Shown here in pieces: positions 52,482 to 62,604 of a stretch of 64,000 bases of DNA; the first letter of the stretch is position 1; every line of letters begins with the position of its first letter. The notes beneath the pieces were generated by a model. It was not told where the DNA came from, did not search any database, and saw only the letters and a program-made list of their open reading frames with translations. The DNA is from Clostridiaceae bacterium JG1575. GTDB taxonomy: Bacteria > Bacillota > Clostridia > Clostridiales > Clostridiaceae. A program made the position numbers and the translations under genes. The stretch is from assembly GCA_002838815.1 (NCBI GenBank), contig LQGW01000052.1:186001-250000 (forward strand), in the 5' to 3' direction.

Positions 52482-53477
52482 ATGTATTTGCCCTCGCTCT
52501 TCAGCTTCATCATTTACATCCTATTAAGTCTTATTATCGTCCTGTCGGGACTTTATAATGCATTGATCCACCAAAACCTCCCCTTCGCTTTTTTGCTCTT
52601 GGTCGTCTTGGTGGGCCTCATCACGGGGCATTTTCGAGAATACCAGCTGGTGCTTATGCAGCGCAGGGAGGAATTGAAAAAAGACCGATTGGGCCGATTC
52701 GACCTCCAGGTGGTGCTGGCGGTCTCCTTGGCCACGGTTTTAACCTTCCACCTCAACAACGAACTGCACTTGGGGGGCGTCGTGGCTTCCTGCCTTGTGG
52801 GGCTTTTGGGTCCAGTGCTCTGGCCGAAGCAACAGCGGGCTATTTTCTGCGGCTCCTTTGCCGGCATGGCCACCACGGTGATCTTTACGCATTACGCTTG
52901 GGTATTGCTCTCAGGCCTTCTTGCAGGCCTCCTTTTGGCCTTCTCCCGGGAAATCTATGAGGGTTTTGGCGGAAAGCTCGGCGCTTCTGGCCTCTTTGGC
53001 ACTGCGACGGCCGCCCTTTTGGCCCAGCGCTTCATATTCTTTGCCGACAACTCTCAGATACCCACGGATTACTTCTTGCCCCTATACTTTATTTTGGGGG
53101 CCGTCTTGACCTACCACATCAACAAAATCAACCATACCGGCACCATCTTGGCGTCCTCCGTCGTGGGTCTATTCGCCGGGCTGCTTTTGCCGCTCCTCCA
53201 TGAGCCTTCTGGCGCCGGTTATGCCGTGGCCGCCTTTTGCGGAAGCTTTGTGGGCATGACCATCATCCACCGCCTAACCAATGAAGCGTACTTATTCACG
53301 GCCTCGGTCATGGGCTCAGTCATCTTTCTCTCCTCCCAGGTGAATTTTGTGGGGTTGGGTGGGAAACTGGGCACCACAGCCTTCGCCGCCGTCATCTCCT
53401 GGTGGGGTCTGATGTTCCTCTACGATATGGCGCTAGAGCCGGGTCGCCATGAGCCCAAAAGGCCCCCCTCGCCTTAA
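52482..53477 (+). CDS. Polytopic membrane protein with an internal duplication
   Basis: I do not recognise this 331-residue protein. It has nine or ten hydrophobic segments. Two halves are clearly related: TFHLNNELHLGGVVASCLVG and TYHINKINHTGTILASSVVG; AIFCGSFAGM and AAFCGSFVGM; GGKLGASG and GGKLGTTA. The repeated HLN/HIN and FCGSF-GM segments sit within or next to membrane helices and could line a permeation path, which is an inference. It stands alone between a promoter and a terminator. No partner gene suggests a substrate. Confidence 0.7.
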   Translation: MYLPSLFSFIIYILLSLIIVLSGLYNALIHQNLPFAFLLLVVLVGLITGHFREYQLVLMQRREELKKDRLGRFDLQVVLAVSLATVLTFHLNNELHLGGVVASCLVGLLGPVLWPKQQRAIFCGSFAGMATTVIFTHYAWVLLSGLLAGLLLAFSREIYEGFGGKLGASGLFGTATAALLAQRFIFFADNSQIPTDYFLPLYFILGAVLTYHINKINHTGTILASSVVGLFAGLLLPLLHEPSGAGYAVAAFCGSFVGMTIIHRLTNEAYLFTASVMGSVIFLSSQVNFVGLGGKLGTTAFAAVISWWGLMFLYDMALEPGRHEPKRPPSP

Positions 53478-53522
53478 GTATTTTTGAAAACCGCAACCAA
53501 AAGGACTCTAAGCCTTTTCCAA

Positions 53523-53570
53523 AAACGGCCGCCAAGCTCCCTCATTATAAAGGGCTTGGCGGCCGTTTGG
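53523..53570. terminator. Bidirectional terminator between the membrane protein gene and purB
   Basis: A 14-base perfect GC-rich stem (53523-53536 with 53555-53568) is flanked by A runs on the plus strand and a T run on the minus strand. Confidence 0.85.
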
Positions 53571-53618
53571 TCGCTGGGGTTTCCAAAGGGGTTGCAGGAT
53601 CCGACGATGCCTTGCTGC

Positions 53619-55058
<1,440 letters not shown>

Positions 55059-55074
55059 AGTATTTCCTCCACTT

Positions 55075-55110
55075 AAAAAACCCTGACGGCAAGGGCGTAT
55101 CAGGGTTTTT
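55075..55110 (-). terminator. Terminator of the HPr gene
   Basis: An 11-base stem with AAAAACCCTGA and its complement, GC loop and a minus-strand T-run lies 60 bases after the HPr stop. Confidence 0.85.
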
Positions 55111-55169
55111 GATTTTCGTTTGTTCATGAGGTGATGGATCCAGCCGCGCCGGCCCATCGATGCGCTGAA

Positions 55170-55430
55170 TTATTCCTCGAGATTTTTGATGAGGTTTACT
55201 AGTTCATTCATGGCAACTTCTTCGTCTTCGCCGGAGGTCATGACCGTTATGGTGGAACCTTTTACCACCCCGAGGGACAATACACCGATGAGACTTTTTA
55301 CGTTGGCTCGCTTGCCGTTAAATTCAATGCTGACGTCGGACCGGAAGGCCGAGGCGCGCTTCACCAGCAACGTGGCGGGTCGAGCATGCAATCCGGTGGG
55401 GTTATTCACTACCACTTCTTTTTTTACCAT
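55170..55430 (-). CDS. ptsH: HPr phosphocarrier protein
   Basis: HPr passes phosphate from enzyme I to sugar-specific IIA proteins and, when phosphorylated on serine, regulates carbon use in Firmicutes. The 86-residue protein has the phosphorylated histidine in GLHARPA (residue 15) and the regulatory serine in VKSLIGVLSLG (about residue 46). ATG 55430 follows GAGGTGAGAG; the frame from 55460 is not needed. Confidence 0.95.
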   Translation of the reverse strand: MVKKEVVVNNPTGLHARPATLLVKRASAFRSDVSIEFNGKRANVKSLIGVLSLGVVKGSTITVMTSGEDEEVAMNELVNLIKNLEE

Positions 55431-55467
55431 TCTCTCACCTCTTTTCAAACGGATTTCCACTGGTTTT

Positions 55468-55496
55468 ATTATACATCACGAAAACCGACTATGTCA
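55468..55496 (-). promoter_or_regulatory. HPr promoter
   Basis: On the minus strand TGACAT (55496-55491) and TATAAT (55473-55468) are 17 bases apart, just upstream of the HPr ATG. Confidence 0.55.
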
Positions 55497-55519
55497 TGAC
55501 AGTTGATCAAACAACGGCC

Positions 55520-55978
55520 CTATTTTAAATGAATTTCCATGAATTTTTGAAAGATATCCGTCACTGAATAATCGATGTTCACATGGCGGACGCCGGTTCG
55601 GTTGGAAATGATCAAGGGTGTTGTGGGATCCCCATGGTTGGACACGTAGTCCCGATCCATATAAAGGAGCTTATCCCCCAACGTCACTTGATCCCCTACG
55701 CGCACATAGCTTGAAAAGCCTCGGCCTTCAAGCCCCTCGCAGTGGATGCCGCAGTGCAACAGGATGGTCAGCTCTGGAGTGACGGCGATGCCCACCACGT
55801 TGTGGTTCTCCCCCACCAAGACCACTTCACCGGATACGGGGGCATAAAAGAGATCTTCCTGAGGCAGGATCCCCACGCCTAAGCCATCCACCGAATCCTC
55901 AGCCAGATAGTTGTTGACTTCGTTAAGGGGGAGTAGCTCCCCCCGTACGGGCATGTAAAGATCGACCTTTTGGGCCAT
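55520..55978 (-). CDS. Glucose-type PTS IIA protein
   Basis: The 152-residue protein has the beta-rich fold of EIIA-Glc, with the pocket histidine in GENHNVVGIAV and the phosphorylated histidine in TILLHCGIHCEGL, and the GFSSYVRVGDQVTLGD segment. It stands as a free IIA domain without IIB or IIC nearby, so it could serve several permeases or act as a regulator. It lies 11 bases after the aspartate aminotransferase gene in the same direction. Confidence 0.9.
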   Translation of the reverse strand: MAQKVDLYMPVRGELLPLNEVNNYLAEDSVDGLGVGILPQEDLFYAPVSGEVVLVGENHNVVGIAVTPELTILLHCGIHCEGLEGRGFSSYVRVGDQVTLGDKLLYMDRDYVSNHGDPTTPLIISNRTGVRHVNIDYSVTDIFQKFMEIHLK

Positions 55979-55989
55979 AATTGAGCCTC

Positions 55990-57183
55990 CTATTCCAGTT
56001 CTTGAAGAAAGGCTTTGATACGCTTCATTCCCTTTTCGATGTTCGCCCGGCTCGTCGCATAGGACAATCGCACGAAGCCTTCAATGCCGAACCCTTCCCC
56101 GGGAACCACGGCTACCAACTTATCAGAAAGCAGTTCGTCCGAAAAATCCATGGCGTTTGCGATGGGGCGGCCTCGGTAGGTTTTCCCCAAAACGCTCCGA
56201 ATGTCCATCATAACGTAGAAGGCGCCCTCAGGCCGGATGCATTCGATGCCGTCCAAGGCCTCGATCTCAGAGACCAAAAGATCTCTGCGCGCGCTGAATT
56301 CCTGAATCATAGAATCCACACTATCTTGAGGGCCCTGAATGGCCTCCAAGGCAGCATACTGCGAGATGGAGCAAGGATTGGACGTGGTGTGGCTTTGCAC
56401 CGAGCCCATCATTTTGATCAAAGGAGCAGGTCCTGCCGCGTATCCGATGCGCCAGCCGGTCATGGCATAGGCTTTGCTGACCCCATTGATGGTCAGGGTG
56501 CGAGAATACGCATCCTCGCTGAGGGAGGCGATGGATACGTGCCGGGCAGATCCGTAGATCAGCTTTTCGTACATCTCATCGCTGAGGATGAAGAGATCGT
56601 GCTTTTTGCAGACTTCAGCGATGGCCATGAGTTCTTCCCTAGAATAGATGGTTCCCGTGGGGTTGTTGGGGCTGTTGAGTACCAGGACCTTGCTTTTGGG
56701 GGTGATGTGCTCTTCAATGAGGGCTGCCGTGAGCTTGTATTGGTTGGTGGGGTCTCCATGAATAAAGAGGGAACGTCCACCGGCGAGTGTTACAAGCTCT
56801 GGATAGCTGACCCAATAGGGAGCCGCCATCAGGACCTCATCCCCTTCGTTTAAGAGGGCCAAAAAGGCATTGGCCAAGCACTGCTTTGCCCCCGTGGAGA
56901 CGATGATCTGGCTGGCGTCATAGGTCAGAGCGTTGTCTTGCTTTAGTTTACGGGCAATGGCTTCCTTCAATGGAAGAATACCGGATGCGGGCGTATATTT
57001 GGTCTTGCCCTCCTTCATGGCGGTGCAGGCGGCGTCCATAATGTGCTGCGGGGTATTAAAATCCGGCTCCCCGGCCCCAAAGCCCACGACGTCCTGACCT
57101 TCTTCTTTCAAACGCCCCGCCTTGGCGGTGATGGCCAAGGTCACGGAAGGGGCAATGCTGGATACGCGTTCAGAATACTTCAT
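55990..57183 (-). CDS. Aspartate/aromatic aminotransferase, class I
   Basis: The 397-residue PLP enzyme has SPNNPTGT, the cofactor lysine in NGVSKAYAMTGWRIGY and the arginine in FVRLSYA that binds the substrate carboxylate. The overall pattern (ARISPSVTLAI-like start, GAGEPDF) matches the AspC/PatA subgroup. The exact amino acid substrate cannot be told from sequence alone. The ATG follows AAAGGAG and lies 11 bases before the PTS gene. Confidence 0.93.
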   Translation of the reverse strand: MKYSERVSSIAPSVTLAITAKAGRLKEEGQDVVGFGAGEPDFNTPQHIMDAACTAMKEGKTKYTPASGILPLKEAIARKLKQDNALTYDASQIIVSTGAKQCLANAFLALLNEGDEVLMAAPYWVSYPELVTLAGGRSLFIHGDPTNQYKLTAALIEEHITPKSKVLVLNSPNNPTGTIYSREELMAIAEVCKKHDLFILSDEMYEKLIYGSARHVSIASLSEDAYSRTLTINGVSKAYAMTGWRIGYAAGPAPLIKMMGSVQSHTTSNPCSISQYAALEAIQGPQDSVDSMIQEFSARRDLLVSEIEALDGIECIRPEGAFYVMMDIRSVLGKTYRGRPIANAMDFSDELLSDKLVAVVPGEGFGIEGFVRLSYATSRANIEKGMKRIKAFLQELE

Positions 57184-57332
57184 AAGAAAAGAATAGCTCC
57201 TTTTGCTTTAGTGATGATCTATCCCTAATATAGCACAATTCCCTTTTGCGCAAGGGGAAAACTGAAACCATTTACGAACCCGCAGACGATCCTTTTATCT
57301 CTTACAAGAAATGCCATGGGGTCTTCCCGTCA

Positions 57333-58559
57333 TTAACTGTTTGATAATCCGTGAATCACCGTTTCAATCCGGCGAGCCAGTCCTTGCCAAGTGCGGTCGG
57401 ATAAATCCGCCGCTCCTAGGGTGCGAACCTTGGGCAATAGGGTGCGGGCCGCTTCGGCGATGTCCCTCACGAAGGCTTCCCGCCCCTTGGGCGTCGGCTC
57501 GTCCACCGCGGCCATTTCCGGGCGAGGAATGAGGGCTACGCGATCGCTGTAAGGTGAAAGCCAGGCCCCAAAGCCCGGAAGGTTTGTAACGCAGACCCCC
57601 AAACCACAGGCCAGCGCTTCAGGCACCACCAAGGGCATTCCCTCGTAATAGGACGGGAGAAGGAACAGATCGCTGTTTCGATAGATGCGTGCCACCTCTT
57701 CTTGGCGCAAAGGACCCGTCAGGACCACGGGATAAGGCTTCCCTGCTGCAGCTTCCTCAATCTCCAAAGCCTCCATGGGATCTGCGCTGCCGCCGATGAG
57801 GGTTAGGTGCACCTCCATGTCTTGAGCCAAGAGATCACAGGCACGAAGGAGCTCCGGCACACCCTTGGCGCGGGCGATTTTTCCGGTGTACACCAAGCGG
57901 AAGGCTCCTTTGGGGCGCTCCTCCAAAAGATCGTGGAAGATCCGACCGTTGAATCCGGAGCCTAGGACATGGATGCGCTTGGGGGCCACGCCGTAGCTTT
58001 GCGCGATGACCTCGGCCTGTTCGCTGTGCGTTGAAATGACGGCATCCAAGGCCCGAATCCCCGTGAGGACGTCGTCTTGGAAAAAGCGTGGCGTGCTCAA
58101 CTGCCGAAGCTCCGAGCCGTGGCAAAAGCCCACGACAGGAAGATCCTTCGTGGATGGATGGGCCTTAAGCCGCTGAGCTACCCCTGCGGTGAGCAGGTAG
58201 AGGTGATGGCAAAGGACGACATCTGGGCAAAAATACTCAATGGCCTCATCCAGCTGGATGTAAAACGCGTCCAACAGCGCCTGAGCCTTCTCTTTTGTCA
58301 ACGCGCCATAGCGGGTGGCACGATAGGGCATGACATCGCTCATCCCCGGTACCGGAAAGTCCAAGGTGCCTCGCTCGAAGGTAACTGGCGACACACTAAG
58401 GGGGGCCGTACCGATGGGAAATGAGGCTTCGTCATCGGCATTGAGCCCACAGATGAGATATTGAGGGTGTTCTCTCCCCCATTCAGCCATGAGCCCTGAA
58501 AGGTAGGTGCCCGAGCCGGTGGCAAAAGGCTTTTGCGTGATTACGTGTAAGATGCGCAC
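57333..58559 (-). CDS. GT4-family glycosyltransferase
   Basis: The 408-residue protein has two Rossmann-like halves, with YTGKIARAKGVPELL marking the donor-binding half and EGMPLVVPEALACGLGV holding the ExxxxxxxE motif of GT4 retaining enzymes. It opens with ILHVITQKPFATGSGTYLSG, an acceptor-side motif. The start is GTG at 58559, after AAAGGAG. The acceptor sugar is unknown. It is preceded by a promoter with an inverted repeat. Confidence 0.88.
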   Translation of the reverse strand: MRILHVITQKPFATGSGTYLSGLMAEWGREHPQYLICGLNADDEASFPIGTAPLSVSPVTFERGTLDFPVPGMSDVMPYRATRYGALTKEKAQALLDAFYIQLDEAIEYFCPDVVLCHHLYLLTAGVAQRLKAHPSTKDLPVVGFCHGSELRQLSTPRFFQDDVLTGIRALDAVISTHSEQAEVIAQSYGVAPKRIHVLGSGFNGRIFHDLLEERPKGAFRLVYTGKIARAKGVPELLRACDLLAQDMEVHLTLIGGSADPMEALEIEEAAAGKPYPVVLTGPLRQEEVARIYRNSDLFLLPSYYEGMPLVVPEALACGLGVCVTNLPGFGAWLSPYSDRVALIPRPEMAAVDEPTPKGREAFVRDIAEAARTLLPKVRTLGAADLSDRTWQGLARRIETVIHGLSNS

Positions 58560-58641
58560 AATAAAGCGTCTCCTTTGATCAAAAAATTAGCAAGAACGAG
58601 GAATTAGACCGCCCCCGAATGGACGGATCGCCTCGACCCCT

Positions 58642-58670
58642 ATTATAGCGGGCGAGGCGATCCTTGACAA
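58642..58670 (-). promoter_or_regulatory. Promoter of the glycosyltransferase gene
   Basis: On the minus strand TTGTCA (58670-58665) and TATAAT (58647-58642) are 17 bases apart. An 11-base perfect inverted repeat (58625-58635 and 58653-58663) brackets the -10 element, an arrangement typical of an operator. Confidence 0.65.
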
Positions 58671-58703
58671 AAAGAGCACCCAGGCGCTTTGGCCTGAATG
58701 CTC
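58668..58703 (-). terminator. Terminator of the RNase Y gene
   Basis: A twelve-base stem with two mismatches (58674-58685 with 58692-58703) is followed on the minus strand by TTTTTG, about 15 bases after the stop. Confidence 0.8.
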
Positions 58704-58717
58704 CTTGGATCTCGAAA

Positions 58718-60313
58718 CTATTTTGCGTAATCCACCGCGCGGGTTTCCCGGATCACGTTGACTTTGATCTGTCCTGGATATTCCAGTTCTTCTTCCACCC
58801 GCTTGACGATGTCTTTCGCCATTTGGGCAGCCCCCAGATCATCCACGATTTCCGGTTTCACGACGATGCGGATTTCACGTCCAGCCTGGATGGCGAAGGA
58901 TTTCTCCACGCCCTGGTAAGAGTTTGCTATTTCTTCCAGTTTTTCCAGTCTTCTGATGTAGGTTTCCAGCGTTTCCCGTCTGGCACCGGGTCTTGCGGCG
59001 GAAATGGCGTCGGCGGCCTGTACAAGCACGGCCTCCAAGCTTTCCATTTCAAAATCCCCATGATGGGCCCCGATGGCATTCACCACCACGGAGGATTCAT
59101 GGTATTTTTTCGCCAAATCGGCTCCAATGAGGGCGTGGGATCCTTCCACCTCGTGGTCTACGGCTTTTCCAATATCATGCAAAAGTCCGGCTCGCTTGGC
59201 AATGGTGGGATCCAATCCAAGCTCCGTGGCCATGAGGCCGCAAAGATTGGACACTTCAATGGAGTGCTTCAGGACGTTCTGCCCGTAGCTGGTTCTGAAT
59301 TTCAGACGACCCACGAGCTTTTGCAGTTCAGGATGAAGGTTGTGAATGCCGGTTTCAAAAGCTGCCTGTTCCCCTTCTTCCTTAATGCCGTTTTCAACAT
59401 CCTTTTTCGATTTTTCCACCATTTCTTCAATGCGGGCCGGGTGGATGCGGCCGTCCACGATGAGCTTTTCCAAAGCGTTCTTGGCAATTTCTCTACGAAT
59501 GGGATCGAAAGAAGACAAGATGACGGCTTCAGGGGTGTCGTCAATGATGAGGTCCACACCAGTGAGGGTTTCCAGGGTTCGAATGTTTCGGCCCTCGCGC
59601 CCGATGATGCGGCCTTTCATCTCGTCGTTGGGAAGAGATACCACATGGACCGTGGTCTCAGACACATGGTCGGAAGCACAGCGCTGAATGGCTTGGGTGA
59701 CGATCTCCCGAGCTCGTTTGTCGCCTTCTTCCCGCGCACGGGTCTCAATTTCTTTGACGAGGATAGCGGCTTCGTGCTTGGCATCGGAGCTGATCTCATC
59801 CATCAAAACCTTCTTGGCCTCGTCGCAGGTGTACCCCGAGACGCGTTCCAGTTCCGATTTGCGCTGGGCAAAAAGATCCTGGGCGTCCTTTTCCTTGGCC
59901 GCGATGTCGTTGAGTTTTCCGTTGAGGGATTCTTCCTTGCGCTCCATCTGATCGATCTTGCGGTCCAAAGATTCTTCCTTTTGGATGGTTCGTTTTTCCA
60001 GTCGAGCGATTTCGGAACGGCGATCTTTGATCTCCCGGTCCAATTCCACTCTCAGCCTATGATTTTCATCTTTTGCCTCCAGCAAGGCTTCTTTCTTGAG
60101 GCTCTCAGCTTTCTCTTTTGCAGAAACTAGGTTGCTTTGGATCGTTTGATCCGCTTGCTTGACCAGGTCCTCTGCCTGTCTTATTTTATTTCTCGAAACA
60201 ATGCTTGCAGCAACGATGGCTGCAACAGCCAGCACCGCCAAGCCGATGGATACGCCATTTTGAACCCCGAGGCTCAAAAGGGGCAGGGCCGATGCTGTAA
60301 AAATGCCGTTCAT
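58718..60313 (-). CDS. rny: Ribonuclease Y
   Basis: RNase Y is a membrane-anchored endoribonuclease that starts mRNA decay in many Firmicutes. The 531-residue protein has an amino-terminal membrane segment (about 19-38), a long coiled coil (about 45-200) rich in K/E/D, a KH domain with [10 protein letters not shown], and an HD domain with LLHDIGKA. The ATG follows GGGAGG. Single-gene unit. Confidence 0.96.
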   Translation of the reverse strand: MNGIFTASALPLLSLGVQNGVSIGLAVLAVAAIVAASIVSRNKIRQAEDLVKQADQTIQSNLVSAKEKAESLKKEALLEAKDENHRLRVELDREIKDRRSEIARLEKRTIQKEESLDRKIDQMERKEESLNGKLNDIAAKEKDAQDLFAQRKSELERVSGYTCDEAKKVLMDEISSDAKHEAAILVKEIETRAREEGDKRAREIVTQAIQRCASDHVSETTVHVVSLPNDEMKGRIIGREGRNIRTLETLTGVDLIIDDTPEAVILSSFDPIRREIAKNALEKLIVDGRIHPARIEEMVEKSKKDVENGIKEEGEQAAFETGIHNLHPELQKLVGRLKFRTSYGQNVLKHSIEVSNLCGLMATELGLDPTIAKRAGLLHDIGKAVDHEVEGSHALIGADLAKKYHESSVVVNAIGAHHGDFEMESLEAVLVQAADAISAARPGARRETLETYIRRLEKLEEIANSYQGVEKSFAIQAGREIRIVVKPEIVDDLGAAQMAKDIVKRVEEELEYPGQIKVNVIRETRAVDYAK

Positions 60314-60514
60314 TGTAGTTCCTCCCGATTTTTGTATGCTTTAGGCCAAAACGGGGAGAAGTTCGCGAATCAAGACTGGATGGTGCTAAAATAGTTCCAT
60401 TTCAGTTTACAGGGGCTAAGGGGTTCCGTCAATCAAATGTTGCACGGGCGAATAAATGTAAAGGGATACAGCTTTTGGGTTTTCCCAAAGGAGCGCCGCC
60501 CGAATCCTCCCCCG

Positions 60515-60543
60515 TTGGATTCCTTTTCATTCCATGGTATAAG
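60515..60543 (+). promoter_or_regulatory. Promoter for the ABC transporter operon
   Basis: TTGGAT (60515-60520) and TATAAG (60538-60543) are 17 bases apart, about 215 bases before the ABC transporter ATG. Confidence 0.6.
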
Positions 60544-60629
60544 AAAAGCATTTAGGTCGAGCGCCCCTATCTTTTGAAGGGAAATAAGCGACCGCGCCTT
60601 GACCCCTTCGGGGCGCTTAGGAGGAACGC

Positions 60630-60662
60630 GTGACCACCTGCGACAATTATTCAACCATTTAG
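60630..60662 (+). CDS. Possible ten-codon leader peptide
   Basis: A GTG at 60630, six bases after a strong AGGAGG site, opens a ten-codon frame (VTTCDNYSTI) that stops at 60662. It sits just after GC hairpins in the leader of the ABC transporter gene. It could be a regulatory leader peptide or a chance frame, and no experiment supports translation. Confidence 0.3.
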   Translation: MTTCDNYSTI

Positions 60663-60759
60663 GACACTTTGCCCGTTTTTAGATCGCACCAATGCTAGGA
60701 TAAGCCATACGCTCCCCCTTTAGCCGATGCCTCCGAGTCCTTCTCGGGAAAGGAACGCG

Positions 60760-62604
60760 ATGAAAAAAACCTTCGAAATTGCCGAACACCAACGAAGCCT
60801 TGCATCGAACGTGTGCTTTTTGATGCGCTACGCTGCAAGGATCATTCCCCATTACTACCTCCTCCAAGTGCTTCATCTCATCGCGGCCGTCTCCTTATAC
60901 TACCTCACTGTGTGGATTCCCCAGCAGGCCGTTGCCCTAGTTCAACAAGAACCGAGCTTTTCTGGCTACCTTATGGGCCTCTTTGGTCCCTTGGCGCTCT
61001 TCTTTTTTAGCAATACCGGGCGGGATTGGTTGCGCCTTTATTTGGAAGGCCGCTCCGAAGGGTCCTTTTCACTGATCTCCTATGACCTGCACCGCCGAAT
61101 TTTGGAAACCGATTATGAAAACATCGACGGGGCTGCAGGCCAGATGAAGGTCCGTCAAGCGCTAGCCTACATTAGTGAGAACAACCGGATCTTCGAGACC
61201 CTTCATTTGCTGCTGCCCTCCCTCGTCATCTTTCTACTCTTTGCCGTGCAGTTGTTTCGGGTGGACGTTTGGATTCTCCTGTCCATCTTGCTCACCTCCT
61301 TTTTGGTGTGGCAAATGGGCCAGCGCAGCAATCAGGCCATCTTTCAAAAAGAGCAGAAGATTCAAGAGACCCTGCGCAAAGGGCAATATCTCTCGGATAA
61401 AGGAGCGGACTACAGCTACGGCAAAGATGCTCGCTTTTATTCCATCCCTCGTTGGTTTTCCACCCTCTATGAGGAGATTTTGGCCAAGGTTCGACGCTTA
61501 GCGGCTCAGATATTCCTACATAAGCTAAGATACCTCACGGGGGTCGAGCTTTTGAACGTAGCGAGAAACCTTTTGGCCTATTTCCTGGTGCTTCGCCGCT
61601 TTTATGCTGGGGCGATGAGTCTGCCGGAATTCATCTTTTACATGGGCGTCGTCCATAAGCTCTCCGAGTCCTTTGACACGATTTTGACTTCGTTGAAAAG
61701 TTTGCAACTGGCTTCCCGTAAAGTGGACCAGATTCGAGACCTTTTGGCGCTTAACGATCACACACGCCGCGACGGGACGACCTTTCCTGAGGGCTTTTTT
61801 CAAAAACCTTTAGCGCTTATTTTGGAGCACGTCAGCTACACCTACCCCGGCGCCGAGCACCCCACCATCGATGACGTGAGCCTAAGAATTCCCATGGGGC
61901 AAAAGCTTGCCCTTGTGGGTCTTAACGGCGCTGGAAAAACTACCCTCATCAAACTCATCTGCGGCCTTTACACCCAAGATTCGGGAACAATCCGAGTGGG
62001 CGGACTCTCCCGCGACGAGGTGGATCTCAACCAATGGTTTTCCTTATTCGCAGTGGTGTTCCAGGACGTATACGCCCTGCCCTTATCCCTCAAAGAAAAC
62101 ATTACGGCAGGAGCGGCCTTGGACGAGGACAAGCTTGAGCACGCCCTACAGAGCGCGGATCTTTCGGCTCTTACCCGTCGTCTTAGCGCAGGGCTTGAAA
62201 CCAAACTAGTGAAAAGCGTCTACGACGATGCCGTGGACTTATCGGGCGGAGAAATGCAAAAGCTCATGCTGGCCCGCGCCATCTACCGTGACGCCCCGTT
62301 CCTGATCTTGGACGAGCCCACCGCGAGTTTGGATGCCTTGTCCGAAGAGCGCATTTACCGCGCTTACCACGAAATCAGCGCGCAAAAAACAGCCCTTTTC
62401 ATCTCCCACCGCTTGGCCAGCACTCAATTCACCGATCGGGTGATCCTCTTTGAAGACGGTAAGATCCGACAAGACGGCACCCATGAAGCCCTCATGCAGC
62501 AAAAAGGACCCTATCGCACCATGTACCAAGCCCAAAGCCATTATTATTCCAGTGATGCCGTATCGAAAACCCCACCTGCGGAGGACCCTTGCCATGACTT
62601 TTAA
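60760..62604 (+). CDS. ABC transporter half-transporter, ATP-binding and permease in one chain
   Basis: The 614-residue protein has about six membrane helices in its first 320 residues and an ATP-binding domain after about 365, with Walker A GLNGAGKTT, signature LSGGEMQKL, Walker B FLILDEPTASLDA and the switch histidine in FISHRLA. ATG 60760 follows GGAAAGGA. It overlaps the second half-transporter by 11 bases. The pair would form a heterodimeric exporter; substrate unknown. Confidence 0.9.
   Translation: MKKTFEIAEHQRSLASNVCFLMRYAARIIPHYYLLQVLHLIAAVSLYYLTVWIPQQAVALVQQEPSFSGYLMGLFGPLALFFFSNTGRDWLRLYLEGRSEGSFSLISYDLHRRILETDYENIDGAAGQMKVRQALAYISENNRIFETLHLLLPSLVIFLLFAVQLFRVDVWILLSILLTSFLVWQMGQRSNQAIFQKEQKIQETLRKGQYLSDKGADYSYGKDARFYSIPRWFSTLYEEILAKVRRLAAQIFLHKLRYLTGVELLNVARNLLAYFLVLRRFYAGAMSLPEFIFYMGVVHKLSESFDTILTSLKSLQLASRKVDQIRDLLALNDHTRRDGTTFPEGFFQKPLALILEHVSYTYPGAEHPTIDDVSLRIPMGQKLALVGLNGAGKTTLIKLICGLYTQDSGTIRVGGLSRDEVDLNQWFSLFAVVFQDVYALPLSLKENITAGAALDEDKLEHALQSADLSALTRRLSAGLETKLVKSVYDDAVDLSGGEMQKLMLARAIYRDAPFLILDEPTASLDALSEERIYRAYHEISAQKTALFISHRLASTQFTDRVILFEDGKIRQDGTHEALMQQKGPYRTMYQAQSHYYSSDAVSKTPPAEDPCHDF

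Larger units (their letters stand above)
60314..60759. other. Regulatory region between RNase Y and the ABC transporter
   Basis: This 446-base region holds a promoter, alternative GC hairpins (the pair AGCGCCCC at 60560 and GGGGCGCT at 60610, and a smaller CCCC-TTC-GGGG pair), and a ten-codon reading frame. No protein of normal size is encoded. Confidence 0.5.

Noticed and set aside
55981-56853. 290-residue open frame on the plus strand
   Set aside because: It mirrors the aspartate aminotransferase gene, which has full family motifs.
58664-60130. 488-residue open frame on the plus strand
   Set aside because: It is an antisense shadow of RNase Y and shows an unnatural phenylalanine-rich composition.
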